A stretch of 64,000 bases of DNA, from the NCBI GenBank assembly GCA_942493125.1, contig OW818667.1, forward strand, positions 3,410,001 through 3,474,000, read 5' to 3'. The notes under the pieces are model-generated. The model did not search any database and was not told the origin of the DNA. It saw only the letters and a list, made by a program, of their open reading frames with translations. Each line of letters opens with the position of its first letter. Position 1 is the first letter of the stretch. A program made the position numbers and the translations under genes. This document shows positions 34,375 through 42,639 of this stretch, piece after piece. Source of the stretch: Fusibacter_C sp942493125. GTDB lineage: Bacteria; Bacillota; Clostridia; Peptostreptococcales; Acidaminobacteraceae.

Positions 34375-34833
34375 ATGATGAAAGAAATATTCGATAAAAT
34401 TAAAGAAGATTATAAAGAATTAAAACCTGCTTATGATTCCCAAAATTGGGGAGCTACATCGATGTCAACCATCGAAGAAATATGTACAGAGTTTAATTGT
34501 AAATATCCTTCGGAATTCATTGAATTTCAACTTTATTTTGGTGATTCAGTTCCTATGGATGATTTTTCATGGGATGGTTTTGGTTGGGCAAATAATGATT
34601 TAGAACCATATATGAATTTATATGAAATAGTAAAAGATGCGAGAGAAATTGGAACACCAGATTTTTTATCACCTTTTAAAGTTGATAATGGTGATTATTA
34701 CTGTTTCGATATTAGAAATGATAAGTTTTCTATTGTTATTTGGGATCATAATTCAAACGACATTGAGCATGATAAAAATTATTATTGGACTTCTTTTATT
34801 GAATGGTTAAAAGATGGATTAAATAAGAATTAA
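34375..34833 (+). CDS. SMI1/KNR4 (SUKH) family protein, likely immunity protein
   Basis: 152 aa. TIEEICTEFNCKYPSEFIEFQLYFGDSVP, GFGWANNDLEPYMNLYEIVKDAR, PFKVDNGDYYCFDI and VIWDHNSNDIE follow the SUKH fold, common among immunity proteins of contact-dependent and polymorphic toxins. Good AAAGGA site; ATG at 34375 or 34378. No toxin is adjacent. It is carried with the hydrolase in a composite cassette. Confidence 0.82.
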   Translation: MMKEIFDKIKEDYKELKPAYDSQNWGATSMSTIEEICTEFNCKYPSEFIEFQLYFGDSVPMDDFSWDGFGWANNDLEPYMNLYEIVKDAREIGTPDFLSPFKVDNGDYYCFDIRNDKFSIVIWDHNSNDIEHDKNYYWTSFIEWLKDGLNKN

Positions 34834-34841
34834 TAAACGTC

Positions 34842-34894
34842 ACATAACACACCGTTCTAGCCACTAAGGCGGCTAGAACGGTAGAACGTTAGAC
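34842..34894 (+). repeat. attC-like site, class B
   Basis: Inverse core ACATAAC (preceded by GTC), core GTTAGAC; outer flank pairs with the cassette start at 33339. Confidence 0.9.
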
Positions 34895-34922
34895 GAAATA
34901 ATTAAATAATAAAGAGGGATAA

Positions 34923-35423
34923 ATGTATAGAATAGGTAGAAAAAAAATTAGAGGATTAAAACATAAACACAAAACATTAAAAAAAAGAATTTCTGATATA
35001 TGTTCTGTGTTTCCAGAAAATACAGGTACATATTGGCACATGCATATGCCATGCAGTAATTCTATTTTAGATTATCCAAAAGTTCGGCATAAATTTAGTC
35101 AAGATTTAGCTGGGTTTCTGATTGAACAATCTAAACATTTAAACACATTAAAACCAAAAGATCATTTTGCAAAAATTGTTTGTTATCTACCACTTTCGTA
35201 TTTATGGGATGCTCAGATTATTATTTTTTTTAATGAAGAGTATTATGATTCGTTTTTTAGAAGAAATGATAAATACCAAAAGTGGATTCCAATAGAGTTA
35301 AGTCAAGCATTGAAAAGTCGTTGGCATATTTTCGACGATTCAACAAATTTTCGGGGATACCACGAAAAAACAAATGATGAAGAATGTTCATCTGAACAAG
35401 ATATATGGTTTTATGAATGTTAA
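34923..35423 (+). CDS. DUF3916 domain protein
   Basis: 166 aa. The basic N-terminus (RKKIRGLKHKHKTLKKRI), the TYWHMHMPCSNSILDY block, LPLSYLWDAQIIIFFNEEYYDSFF and KYQKWIPIE match DUF3916, a soluble family of unknown function. First gene of a two-gene cassette; the nuclease-like gene starts 31 bp after its stop with no attC between, so the two are likely functional partners. Confidence 0.75.
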   Translation: MYRIGRKKIRGLKHKHKTLKKRISDICSVFPENTGTYWHMHMPCSNSILDYPKVRHKFSQDLAGFLIEQSKHLNTLKPKDHFAKIVCYLPLSYLWDAQIIIFFNEEYYDSFFRRNDKYQKWIPIELSQALKSRWHIFDDSTNFRGYHEKTNDEECSSEQDIWFYEC

Positions 35424-35454
35424 AGTTATTAGAAAAAACAAGAGAGGCAAAATA

Positions 35455-36015
35455 ATGACAAAACGACTGATTGAAATTTTTGAGAAATCAAATAGTGAAT
35501 TTTTAACTAATGATATTGGTTTAATAGTAACCAGAGTATCTGAAAGGACACTATGTGGAGCACTTAGTCAGCACTTAGCAAGAGTCATAAATAACTCAGA
35601 ATTTTCATCATATTATGTTGATGTAGAATATAACAGAAATAGAAATGGAACTGTTAAAACTCATTTAAAAACGATTAAAGGATTAAGGGAAGAAGTAATT
35701 AGGATAAATTGCGATCTAATTGTACATAGTAGAGGTAATAATATTCAACTAGACAACTTAATAGCAATAGAAATGAAAAAATCAAATAGACCTCAAGTTG
35801 GAAAAGATTCAGATAGATATAGATTAATGGCCCTCACAAAAGATAGTTATGATGATGTATGGTCATTTGATGGAACAACTTTACCAGAACATGTATGTAG
35901 GTACTGTCTAGGTGTTTATTATGAGATAAATTTGACTGAAGGAGTCATTGAAATAGAGTACTATCAAAAGGGACATATTATGAATAAAAAGCAGATAGAT
36001 ATCAAAAAAATATAA
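35455..36015 (+). CDS. PD-(D/E)XK nuclease-like protein
   Basis: About 186 aa. RINCDLIVHSRG...NLIAIEMKKSN gives the D-(x)n-ExK pattern of restriction-type nucleases, with an upstream helix (CGALSQHLARVIN) that could supply the first acidic residue. The ATG at 35455 is chosen because AGAGAGGCAAA precedes it; a longer frame would overlap DUF3916. It is partnered with DUF3916 in one cassette, a pair I do not recognise as a named defence or toxin system. Confidence 0.68.
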   Translation: MTKRLIEIFEKSNSEFLTNDIGLIVTRVSERTLCGALSQHLARVINNSEFSSYYVDVEYNRNRNGTVKTHLKTIKGLREEVIRINCDLIVHSRGNNIQLDNLIAIEMKKSNRPQVGKDSDRYRLMALTKDSYDDVWSFDGTTLPEHVCRYCLGVYYEINLTEGVIEIEYYQKGHIMNKKQIDIKKI

Positions 36016-36024
36016 ACAAACTAC

Positions 36025-36077
36025 GTCTAACACGCCATTCCCATCACTGAGGTGACGGGAACGGCTGAACGTTAGAT
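36025..36077 (+). repeat. attC-like site, class A
   Basis: Inverse core GTCTAAC, core GTTAGAT; left flank CGTCTAAC pairs with GTTAGACG at 34888. Confidence 0.9.
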
Positions 36078-36121
36078 GAAAGTCAAAGAACAAAAAAAAA
36101 TTTAAAAGGAAATGTAAGACT

Positions 36122-36544
36122 ATGATTTTTGAAAATACTGCTGAATTTATAAAATTTGCAATATCAAATAAATATATGCCTTTAGGAACTTTAAGATTTT
36201 ATGGTGACTGGTTTGGTAGACCATATGATAACTGTCATGTAGCTAAAGAACTTACTTATTTCAATGACATACTATCTATAAAGTTTGCTGATACTTATGA
36301 AATAAAGATTTGTAACCCTAAAATGATAGAAGTACAAGTTAAATCCTTTTTAGTTCATAAAGCTGATTGTGTTACTTTTGAATATGGAATGTATGGAAAC
36401 CCAAACGAGAAGAAGATAAGATTTATTCGATACGTTGATGATGGTGAATATATTCAGAAGTATCAAGGAATTATAGCAGAAAGTGAGCGTTTAACTAGAA
36501 AACTTGAAAAAGTGCATAATGCATTTGAAATATTGTCATATTAA
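36122..36544 (+). CDS. Cassette protein, unknown (140 aa)
   Basis: Soluble, rich in aromatic residues: ISNKYMPLGTLRFYGDWFGRPYDNCHV, then strands (SIKFADTYEIKICNPKMIEVQV) and a C-terminal helix (ESERLTRKLEKVHNAFE). I do not recognise a family. AAAGGAAA lies before the ATG. The cassette ends pair over ten bases (GTTAGATGAA/TTCATCTAAC). Confidence 0.65.
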   Translation: MIFENTAEFIKFAISNKYMPLGTLRFYGDWFGRPYDNCHVAKELTYFNDILSIKFADTYEIKICNPKMIEVQVKSFLVHKADCVTFEYGMYGNPNEKKIRFIRYVDDGEYIQKYQGIIAESERLTRKLEKVHNAFEILSY

Positions 36545-36563
36545 TAAAATTAAACTGACCTTC

Positions 36564-36616
36564 ATCTAACACGCCATTCCCATCACTGAGGTGACGGGAA
36601 CGGCTGAACGTTATGT
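36564..36616 (+). repeat. attC-like site, class A
   Basis: Inverse core ATCTAAC, core GTTATGT. Confidence 0.9.
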
Positions 36617-36646
36617 GAAAGGCTTAAAAAAAACGGAGAAGCAAAA

Positions 36647-37147
36647 ATGATTAAAACAAATATAAAAATGAAAAAAATGCTTAATGATTTAAAAACAAAG
36701 AAAAGATTACAAACCAAAAAACAGTGTGAATTGAATACAATTGTTAAATATCTTTGGCCAGATTTCATAGAAGTTGGAGAGTGTATTTTTTTAGATTTTG
36801 GTGAAAGCTTTCATGATATAAATTTAGAATGGATGAAAAAAGTATATGGTGATTATACTGGAATAGAAGCATTTCAAAATCATATACACATTGAGAGTAT
36901 TATTCCTGAGTTTCAAAGTCGATATAAAGATGGATTTAGATTCGCACAATTATTACTAGAAACATGGGAAGCAAAATTAAGAAATATTTACCCAAATAAA
37001 CAGTTCATCATAATACTAAGTTCTAATGGGAAACAACATGTCATTAGGTTACACACTTATCGTGAAATTGAAAGATGTTGGATTGATATTTCAAAGTTGG
37101 ATGACTACATGGATGCTATATTAGTAAAAGTAATAAAAGGAAAATAA
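36647..37147 (+). CDS. Cassette protein, unknown (166 aa)
   Basis: A very basic N-terminal helix (KMKKMLNDLKTKKRLQTKKQ) is followed by a folded domain: WPDFIEVGECIFLDFGESFHDI, AFQNHIHIESIIPEF, FAQLLLETWEAKLRNIYPNKQFIIILSS. Family not recognised. The C-terminal strand (CWIDISKLDDYMDAILVKVI) has the look of an immunity-type protein, but that is only an impression. Good GGAGAAG site. Confidence 0.65.
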   Translation: MIKTNIKMKKMLNDLKTKKRLQTKKQCELNTIVKYLWPDFIEVGECIFLDFGESFHDINLEWMKKVYGDYTGIEAFQNHIHIESIIPEFQSRYKDGFRFAQLLLETWEAKLRNIYPNKQFIIILSSNGKQHVIRLHTYREIERCWIDISKLDDYMDAILVKVIKGK

Positions 37148-37158
37148 GTAAGCCCATC

Positions 37159-37212
37159 ACATAACACACCATTCTAGCCACTGAGGTGGCTAGAACGGTA
37201 AGAACGTTATGT
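37159..37212 (+). repeat. attC-like site, class B
   Basis: Inverse core ACATAAC, arms TTCTAGCC/GGCTAGAA, core GTTATGT. Confidence 0.9.
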
Positions 37213-37245
37213 GAAAGACTGATAAAACAAAAGGAGTCAAACAGT

Positions 37246-37863
37246 ATGATAAACCTAAAAGAGTTTAATGAGAGAATTAAAATATCATTATCACCTAAAC
37301 TTAGAAAATTAGGTTTTAAGGGTTCCAATGGAAATTATCGTAGAATAGAAAATGGAACTCTGAATTGCATTGTAGTTCAAAAAAGTCAATATGGTGAGAA
37401 ATTCACCGTGGAAATAGGTGTCCATTTTGATTTTATGCCCAATTCATTAAATGTGTATAAGCCAAATAATAAATTTACAGTTTATGACTGTGAATTTAGA
37501 AAACGTCTCTCGTCTAAACTACCTGATCTTTGGTGGGAATACGGTGAAAACCTCAATGAAGCCGACAAAACTTTAGAAGAAGTTTTCATGTTGATTTGTC
37601 AAGAAGGCGAACAATACTTTGATCAATTTCGAGAGTTTCCAAAAATATTTGATGAAATAGATTTATCAAGTTTTAATAATATAAAAGAACAACTTGGAGT
37701 ATCAACTGAAACAAGATTTGCTTTAGTGTTAGCTCGTATTTTTACGCATATTAGGGATTTTGACAAAGCTGACAAATATTTAGATTTTGGAATTGAAAAA
37801 TGTAAGGATAAACCAATCTTGAGAGAAGTATTTTCAAATTTACATGATACTCGTAAAATTTAA
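37246..37863 (+). CDS. DUF4304 domain protein, copy 1
   Basis: 205 aa. EFNERIKISLSPKLRKLGFKGSNGNYRR...NCIVVQKSQYGEKFTVEIGVHF is the DUF4304 pattern; the C-terminal half is helical (ETRFALVLARIFTHIRDFDKADKYL). The family often occurs with polymorphic-toxin immunity genes. AAGGAG precedes the ATG; a longer frame starts inside the attC. The whole cassette, including its downstream site, is repeated without visible change at 46619-47342. Confidence 0.8.
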   Translation: MINLKEFNERIKISLSPKLRKLGFKGSNGNYRRIENGTLNCIVVQKSQYGEKFTVEIGVHFDFMPNSLNVYKPNNKFTVYDCEFRKRLSSKLPDLWWEYGENLNEADKTLEEVFMLICQEGEQYFDQFREFPKIFDEIDLSSFNNIKEQLGVSTETRFALVLARIFTHIRDFDKADKYLDFGIEKCKDKPILREVFSNLHDTRKI

Positions 37864-37882
37864 AGTGAAATTAACGTCCATC

Positions 37883-37936
37883 ACATAACATGCCGTTCCC
37901 ATCACTGAGGTGACGTGAACGGCAAGAACGTTATCT
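37883..37936 (+). repeat. attC-like site, class A variant
   Basis: Inverse core ACATAAC, arms CCGTTCCCATCAC/GTGACGTGAACGG, core GTTATCT. The arms are identical to the site at 47289. Confidence 0.88.
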
Positions 37937-38096
37937 GAAATTCATGATGTTATTCTAATACACTGATGAATAATTGTTATTAATTTCTTTGAGTGACTTA
38001 GTATAGTATTAGTTAAAAAAAAACTGAGAATATTTTATGATAAAACAAGTAAATATTGATAGTGAGATATTTATTATTTACGTATGAAAGCGGTGA

Positions 38097-38471
38097 ATGA
38101 TGAAATACCAGCCTTTAAGTGTTCTTTCAGATGTAGAAATTAGTGAAGTGTTAAGCTGTGGAAGTATTGATGATATTGCAACATTACCATTTTCGGTAGG
38201 TATGAATCATCCAAATTGGAAAATTGCACAAGATATCTGTGTAGCATTAACTTTTCATGAAAGTCCAAGAGTCAGAGCTAATGCGATACTTGGACTGTCC
38301 TATATTGCGAGAACCAAAGGGAAACTTGAAAAGCATATAGTGAAGCCAATTATTTTGCGAGAATTAAGAGAGAATATGGAGTTTAAATGGCGAATTATTG
38401 ATGCTATTGAAGATATTAATCTATTCATGAAATGGAGACTTGCAGATTCTGTAGTACAAAAACAGAAATAA
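38097..38471 (+). CDS. HEAT-like repeat protein (124 aa)
   Basis: ISEVLSCGSIDDIATLPFSVGMNHPNWKIAQDICVALTFHESPRVRANAILGLSYIART has the pattern of two or three short alpha-hairpins, with SPRVRANAILGLS typical of HEAT repeats. Likely a protein-binding scaffold; a role as immunity protein is possible. Weak ribosome binding site (GCGGTGA). About 160 bp of AT-rich DNA precedes it in the cassette. Confidence 0.62.
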   Translation: MMKYQPLSVLSDVEISEVLSCGSIDDIATLPFSVGMNHPNWKIAQDICVALTFHESPRVRANAILGLSYIARTKGKLEKHIVKPIILRELRENMEFKWRIIDAIEDINLFMKWRLADSVVQKQK

Positions 38472-38483
38472 GTAACGAACTTC

Positions 38484-38536
38484 AGATAACACGCCATTCC
38501 CATCACTGAGGTGACGGGAACGGCTGAACGTTATCT
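38484..38536 (+). repeat. attC-like site, class A
   Basis: Inverse core AGATAAC, core GTTATCT; left flank TTCAGATAAC pairs with GTTATCTGAA at 37930. Confidence 0.9.
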
Positions 38537-38566
38537 GAAAAGCCAATAATTAAAAAGGAGAAAATA

Positions 38567-38842
38567 TTGAAACATCAATTCGAAAAAAACCAAGATATTA
38601 AAATCTTTGCAAACTACATTACTGGCAAATTAGAAGCTAGTAAACATTATGATTTGGCAAACGAAGTAAAGACATTTGAAAATATTTTTTATACAACATC
38701 GTCTGAATATTTGGGTGAATTTAGAATAATCTTAAATAAAATTATTAGCATTGAGACAAATTTAGATAAAGAAGATATTATTCAGATTAAAAGATTAATT
38801 AAGGAAATTGATGCAGCTTTTTCTCCAAATAATAGAACATGA
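38567..38842 (+). CDS. Small helical cassette protein (91 aa)
   Basis: TTG start behind AAAGGAG. Mostly helical: DIKIFANYITGKLEASKHYDLANEVKTFENIF and EDIIQIKRLIKEIDAAF. No family recognised. It resembles small immunity or antitoxin proteins in size and charge only. Confidence 0.6.
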   Translation: MKHQFEKNQDIKIFANYITGKLEASKHYDLANEVKTFENIFYTTSSEYLGEFRIILNKIISIETNLDKEDIIQIKRLIKEIDAAFSPNNRT

Positions 38843-38899
38843 TTAAACAATAATTCTAAACAAAAATAACAAAACAACTAAAATGAAATGTGGCTCATC

Positions 38900-38952
38900 A
38901 GATAACACGCCATTCCCATCACTGAGGTGACGGGAACGGCTGAACGTTAGAT
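38900..38952 (+). repeat. attC-like site, class A
   Basis: Inverse core AGATAAC, core GTTAGAT. Confidence 0.9.
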
Positions 38953-39353
38953 GACATGTAGATTAGATGTGAGCAATAGAATATTCCCGAAGCATCTCGC
39001 AACTATCGTGACTTTATCGCATTCAGGTTGAAAAGCGTTTGGTGCATCAGTTTTGTTTGTTAAAAGGATTTTGTAGATTTAGGATCGCCAGATTACGTTG
39101 AAAGGGTCATTCCGAAAACCACCTCGTGAAAACTCTGCAGAGTTTAATTAGGGTTCAAGACTGGTTCACAACGAATCGTTTTATATAAAATCAACCTTTC
39201 TTATCTCAGAAGTCTCACGTAAACGCTTCTAATGGAAGCGTAAGGGGACCTTTCGGATAAAGCGGATGCACAAAGTTACATAGGAAAGCCTCGAGTTTTC
39301 GTCGGCGGTTACTCAAGGCTCCTGGTTTCAAAATAAAGTTTTATAAACACGTC
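38953..39353 (+). ncRNA. 400-nt RNA-like cassette, copy 2
   Basis: Same motif order as copy 1; nearly identical to copy 8 (46165), with one visible base difference in the T run. Contains AAACTCTGCAGAGTTT and the ACGCTTC/GAAGCGT hairpin. No gene. Confidence 0.65.
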
Positions 39354-39406
39354 AACTAACACACCATTCTAGCCACTGAGGCGGCTAGAACGGTAGAACG
39401 TTAGAT
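39354..39406 (+). repeat. attC-like site, class B
   Basis: Inverse core AACTAAC (preceded by GTC), core GTTAGAT. Confidence 0.9.
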
Positions 39407-39804
39407 GACATGTAGATTAGATGTGGGCAACAGAATATTCCCAAGAATTTCGCAAAATCGAGACTTTATCGCATTCAGGTTGAAAAGCGTTAGGTGCATC
39501 AGTTTTTTTGGTTAAAAGGATTTTGTAGATTTAGGATCGCCAGATTACGTTGAGGAGGGTCATTCGAAAACCACCTCGTGAAAACTCTGCAGAGTTTAAT
39601 TAGGGTTCAAGACTGGTTCACAACGAATCGTTTTATATAGAATCAACCTTTCTTATCTCAGAAGTCTCACGTAAACGCTTCTAATGGAAGCGTAAGGGGA
39701 CCCTTCGGATAAGACGGTTGAACAAAGTTACATTGGAAAGCCTCGAGTTTTCGTCGGCGGTTACTCATGGCTGCTTGTTTCAAAATAGTTTGATTAAACA
39801 CGTC
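39407..39804 (+). ncRNA. 400-nt RNA-like cassette, copy 3
   Basis: Closest to copy 7 (44560), with small differences around GAGGAGGGTCATTCG. The 3' part reads TACTCATGGCTGCTTG, a variant shared only with copy 7. No gene. Confidence 0.65.
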
Positions 39805-39857
39805 AACTAACACACCGTTCTAGCCACTGAGGCGGCTAGAACGGTAGAACGTTATGA
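39805..39857 (+). repeat. attC-like site, class B
   Basis: Inverse core AACTAAC, core GTTATGA. Confidence 0.9.
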
Positions 39858-40055
39858 GAAACCCGTGAAAAGATCAAAAGATAAAGTGCGAATTTGTTTA
39901 GAAGCGATTTGTTAAAAATGCGATGAACAAATGTGTCTTTTTAAAAAAGCGTTGGCTATGAACAAAAGATGATTGAGCTGCGCTCAAAAAATCAAAATCT
40001 AAATCAAAAGATGATTTAGGCATCTTGAGCTAAGGCTCAAGATGAGACGGGCATC
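39858..40055 (+). other. Gene-less hairpin cassette, copy 1
   Basis: About 200 bp repeated exactly at 41014. It contains a possible 12-codon frame (39923-39961, MNKCVFLKKRWL) without a ribosome binding site, a GAGCTGCGCTC hairpin, and a perfect 9-bp hairpin ATCTTGAGC-TAAG-GCTCAAGAT. It could be a small RNA or a spacer. Confidence 0.55.
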
Positions 40056-40108
40056 TCATAACACGCCATTCCCATCACTGAGGTGACGGGAACGGCTGGA
40101 CGTTAGAT
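40056..40108 (+). repeat. attC-like site, class A
   Basis: Inverse core TCATAAC, core GTTAGAT; flank CTCATAAC pairs with GTTATGAG. Confidence 0.9.
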
Positions 40109-40506
40109 GACATGTAGATTAGATGTGGGAAACAGAATATTCCCAAGCATTTCGCAAAATCGAGACTTTATCTCATTCAGGTTAAAAAGCGTTTGGTGCA
40201 TCAGTTTTTTTTGTTAAAAGGATTTTGTAGATTTAGGATCGCCAGATTACGTTGAAAGAGTCATTCCGAAAACCACCTCGTGAAAACTCTGTAGAGTTTA
40301 ATTAGGGTTCAAGACTGGTTCACAACGAATCGTTTTATATAGAATCAACCTTTCTTATCTCAGAAGTCTCACGTAAACGCTTCTAATGGAAGCGTAAGGG
40401 GACCCTTCGGATAAGGTAGAAGAACAAAGTTACATAGGAAAACCTCGAATTTTCGTCGGCGGTTACTCAAGGCTCCTGGTTTCAAAATAAGTTTTATAAA
40501 CACGTC
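40109..40506 (+). ncRNA. 400-nt RNA-like cassette, copy 4
   Basis: I see no difference from copy 1, the cassette at the array head, over the whole length including the downstream arm. Recent duplication or re-insertion. Confidence 0.65.
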
Positions 40507-40559
40507 AACTAACACACCATTCTAGCCACTGAGGCGGCTAGAACGGTAGAACGTTAAAC
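40507..40559 (+). repeat. attC-like site, class B
   Basis: Inverse core AACTAAC, core GTTAAAC. Confidence 0.9.
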
Positions 40560-40960
40560 GACATGTAGATGAGTTGTTGGCAACAGAATATTCCCGAAGC
40601 ATTCCGCAACTATCGAGACTTTATAGCATTCAGGTTGAAAAGCGTTTGGTGCATCAGTTTTTTTTGGTTAAAAAGATTTTGTAGATTAAGTATCGCCAGA
40701 TTGCGTTGAGAGGGTCATTCCGAAAACCACCTCATGAAAACTCTGCAGAGTTTAATTAGGGTTCAAGACTTGTGCTCAACGAATCGTGTTAAATAGAGTC
40801 AACCTTTCTTATCTCAGAAGTCTCACGTAAACGCTTCTAATGGAAGCGTAAGGGGACCCTTCGGATAAGGTGTAAGCACAAAGTTACATAGGAAAGTCTC
40901 GAGTTTTCGTCGGCGGTTACTCAAGGCTCCTGATTTCAAAATAAATTTTATAAACACGTC
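40560..40960 (+). ncRNA. 400-nt RNA-like cassette, copy 5
   Basis: A subgroup with GTTAAACGAC at the 5' end and GTCGATTAAC at the 3' end; pairs with copy 6. Reads GACTTGTGCTCAACGAATCG where the others have GACTGGTTCACAACG. No gene. Confidence 0.65.
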
Positions 40961-41013
40961 GATTAACACACCATTCTAGCCACTGAGGCGGCTAGAACGG
41001 AGGAACGTTATGA
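40961..41013 (+). repeat. attC-like site, class B
   Basis: Inverse core GATTAAC, core GTTATGA. Confidence 0.9.
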
Positions 41014-41211
41014 GAAACCCGTGAAAAGATCAAAAGATAAAGTGCGAATTTGTTTAGAAGCGATTTGTTAAAAATGCGATGAACAAATGTGTCTTTTTAA
41101 AAAAGCGTTGGCTATGAACAAAAGATGATTGAGCTGCGCTCAAAAAATCAAAATCTAAATCAAAAGATGATTTAGGCATCTTGAGCTAAGGCTCAAGATG
41201 AGACGGGCATC
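41014..41211 (+). other. Gene-less hairpin cassette, copy 2
   Basis: Identical to the cassette at 39858, again placed right after a 400-nt RNA-like cassette. Confidence 0.55.
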
Positions 41212-41264
41212 TCATAACACGCCATTCCCATCACTGAGGTGACGGGAACGGCTGGACGTTAGAC
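41212..41264 (+). repeat. attC-like site, class A
   Basis: Inverse core TCATAAC, core GTTAGAC. Confidence 0.9.
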
Positions 41265-41293
41265 GAAACTGAAAATGAAAGGAAATTATAAAC

Positions 41294-42094
41294 ATGAAAG
41301 AATTTGAAAAACCTTTTAAAGATGGAGAACTTGAAAGAATATGTAGAATTCTAGGAGACACAAATGATGGCTTAACAGGAACTGAGATTGCTCACCACCT
41401 TGAAGCCAGTAAAATAATTGATATAGATCCAATGAACACAAAATGGAAAAGACTATTCAATGCTTTTGCTAATCATCAATATAAAAGTAAAACAGGAAAA
41501 TGTGTGCTTAATTTTATTGTGAGAACTCTTGAACCATCAAGATTTTTTAGTAAAAAGGAAAATTATATAAACATACTGAGAGAAATCAATAAAGTTTTAG
41601 CCTTCAGAGGGATAAAGTTTTGTGATGATGGGAGATTTCATACAGTAGAAAAAGCGAGTTCTCTTTCGGAAATTGAAGCAAAGGTTATGAGATTTAGAGA
41701 AAAGTTAATTGAAAGAAATGTACATGAATATATTTTGACATACTGTAACTCTGAATTGTTACATGACAATTATTTTCATGCTGTTTTAGAAGCGTGCAAA
41801 AGTATTGCATCAAAAATAAGGGAAATAACAGGTTTGGATTCAGATGGTGCAAGGCTTATTGATGATGTATTTGGAGGAAAAGACCCTGTTCTTAAAATTA
41901 ATTCGTTTGATTCAGAATCAAAAAAAAGTGAGCAAAGTGGTTTTGTAAATTTAGCGAAAGGTCTTTTTGGCACATTTAGGAATCCAACTGCACATAACCC
42001 TAAAATTGAATGGGAAATGACAGAGGATGATGCATTAGATATATTTGTATTAGCATCATACATTTTAAGGAGAATTTTGAAAATAAAAAAATAA
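41294..42094 (+). CDS. TIGR02391 (Ymh-like) HEPN protein, abortive-infection type
   Basis: 266 aa. The C-terminal half (HAVLEACKSIASKIREITGLDSDGARLIDDVFGG, then GFVNLAKGLFGTFRNPTAHNP) is the TIGR02391 family. FRNPTAH fits the Rx4-6H motif of HEPN ribonucleases, and the N-terminal ~100 residues resemble a target-sensing region of Abi-type proteins (LTGTEIAHHLEAS). It would act in the cytoplasm as an RNase in phage defence; activity is inferred. AAAGGA precedes the ATG. Cassette ends pair (GTTAGACG/CGTCTAAC). Confidence 0.8.
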   Translation: MKEFEKPFKDGELERICRILGDTNDGLTGTEIAHHLEASKIIDIDPMNTKWKRLFNAFANHQYKSKTGKCVLNFIVRTLEPSRFFSKKENYINILREINKVLAFRGIKFCDDGRFHTVEKASSLSEIEAKVMRFREKLIERNVHEYILTYCNSELLHDNYFHAVLEACKSIASKIREITGLDSDGARLIDDVFGGKDPVLKINSFDSESKKSEQSGFVNLAKGLFGTFRNPTAHNPKIEWEMTEDDALDIFVLASYILRRILKIKK

Positions 42095-42106
42095 GTGTTC
42101 AACATC

Positions 42107-42160
42107 GTCTAACACACCATTCTAGCCACTGAGGTGGCTAGAACGGTAAGGACGTTATAG
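42107..42160 (+). repeat. attC-like site, class B
   Basis: Inverse core GTCTAAC, core GTTATAG. Confidence 0.9.
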
Positions 42161-42213
42161 GAAACTCAGAAAAGCAAAAGATAAATAGAAGAAAAAATGA
42201 GGAGAACAAAATT

Positions 42214-42369
42214 ATGTTTACAACATTCTGGCTATTACTAAATACACTAATAATTATAGCTCTGATAATTGGTGTCCCGTGGTTTATGATTTCTGTAGTT
42301 AGATTACTTAAGAAAATTGAGAGTAGGCTAGAGAATCTTGAAAAAACAATGAGTGAAAAAAGCAAATAG
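42214..42369 (+). CDS. Small single-helix membrane peptide (51 aa)
   Basis: Homologue of the peptide at 32061: a hydrophobic helix (WLLLNTLIIIALIIGVPWFMISVV) and tail RLLKKIESRLENLEKTMSEKSK. Relative to its homologue, a stop comes six residues early; the following DNA (ATAGAAGTACAT) still resembles the longer frame. AGGAGAAC precedes the ATG. Followed by GAGC/GCTC hairpins but without the second peptide gene. Confidence 0.6.
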   Translation: MFTTFWLLLNTLIIIALIIGVPWFMISVVRLLKKIESRLENLEKTMSEKSK

Positions 42370-42412
42370 ATATAGAAGTACATATTGATTCATTTAGAAG
42401 ATTAATAAAAGC

Positions 42413-42458
42413 AATCGAGCTATCGCTCGAAAAAGATTATTGAGCTGACGCTCAAAAA
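42413..42458 (+). repeat. Paired GAGC...GCTC hairpins
   Basis: TCGAGCTATCGCTCGA and TTGAGCTGACGCTCAA, the same pair as at 32255 and 43825. A further CGAGCTGCGCTCG lies at about 42514. Confidence 0.65.
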
Positions 42459-42538
42459 AAGACAAAAGATAAAAACTGAAAAAATTAATATTTAAAAGAT
42501 TTAAGAAAACAGACGAGCTGCGCTCGAATAAGAGCATC

Positions 42539-42591
42539 CTATAACATACCATTCTAGCCATAAAGACGGCTAGAACGGTAGGACGTTATGC
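42539..42591 (+). repeat. attC-like site, class B variant
   Basis: Inverse core CTATAAC, ATACCATTCTAGCC with spacer ATAAAGAC, core GTTATGC. Spacer shared with the site at 44054. Confidence 0.88.
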
Positions 42592-42639
42592 GAAATGGGA
42601 AAAAATCGAATAGAAATATAAGTGATTTGGAGTGACATA

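Noticed and set aside
34378..34833. Treating every cassette gene as a toxin-antitoxin pair
   Set aside because: Most cassettes hold one gene; only the pairs without an internal attC are proposed as systems.
39923..39961. 12-codon frame MNKCVFLKKRWL in the hairpin cassettes
   Set aside because: No ribosome binding site and only identical copies, so no evidence for coding.
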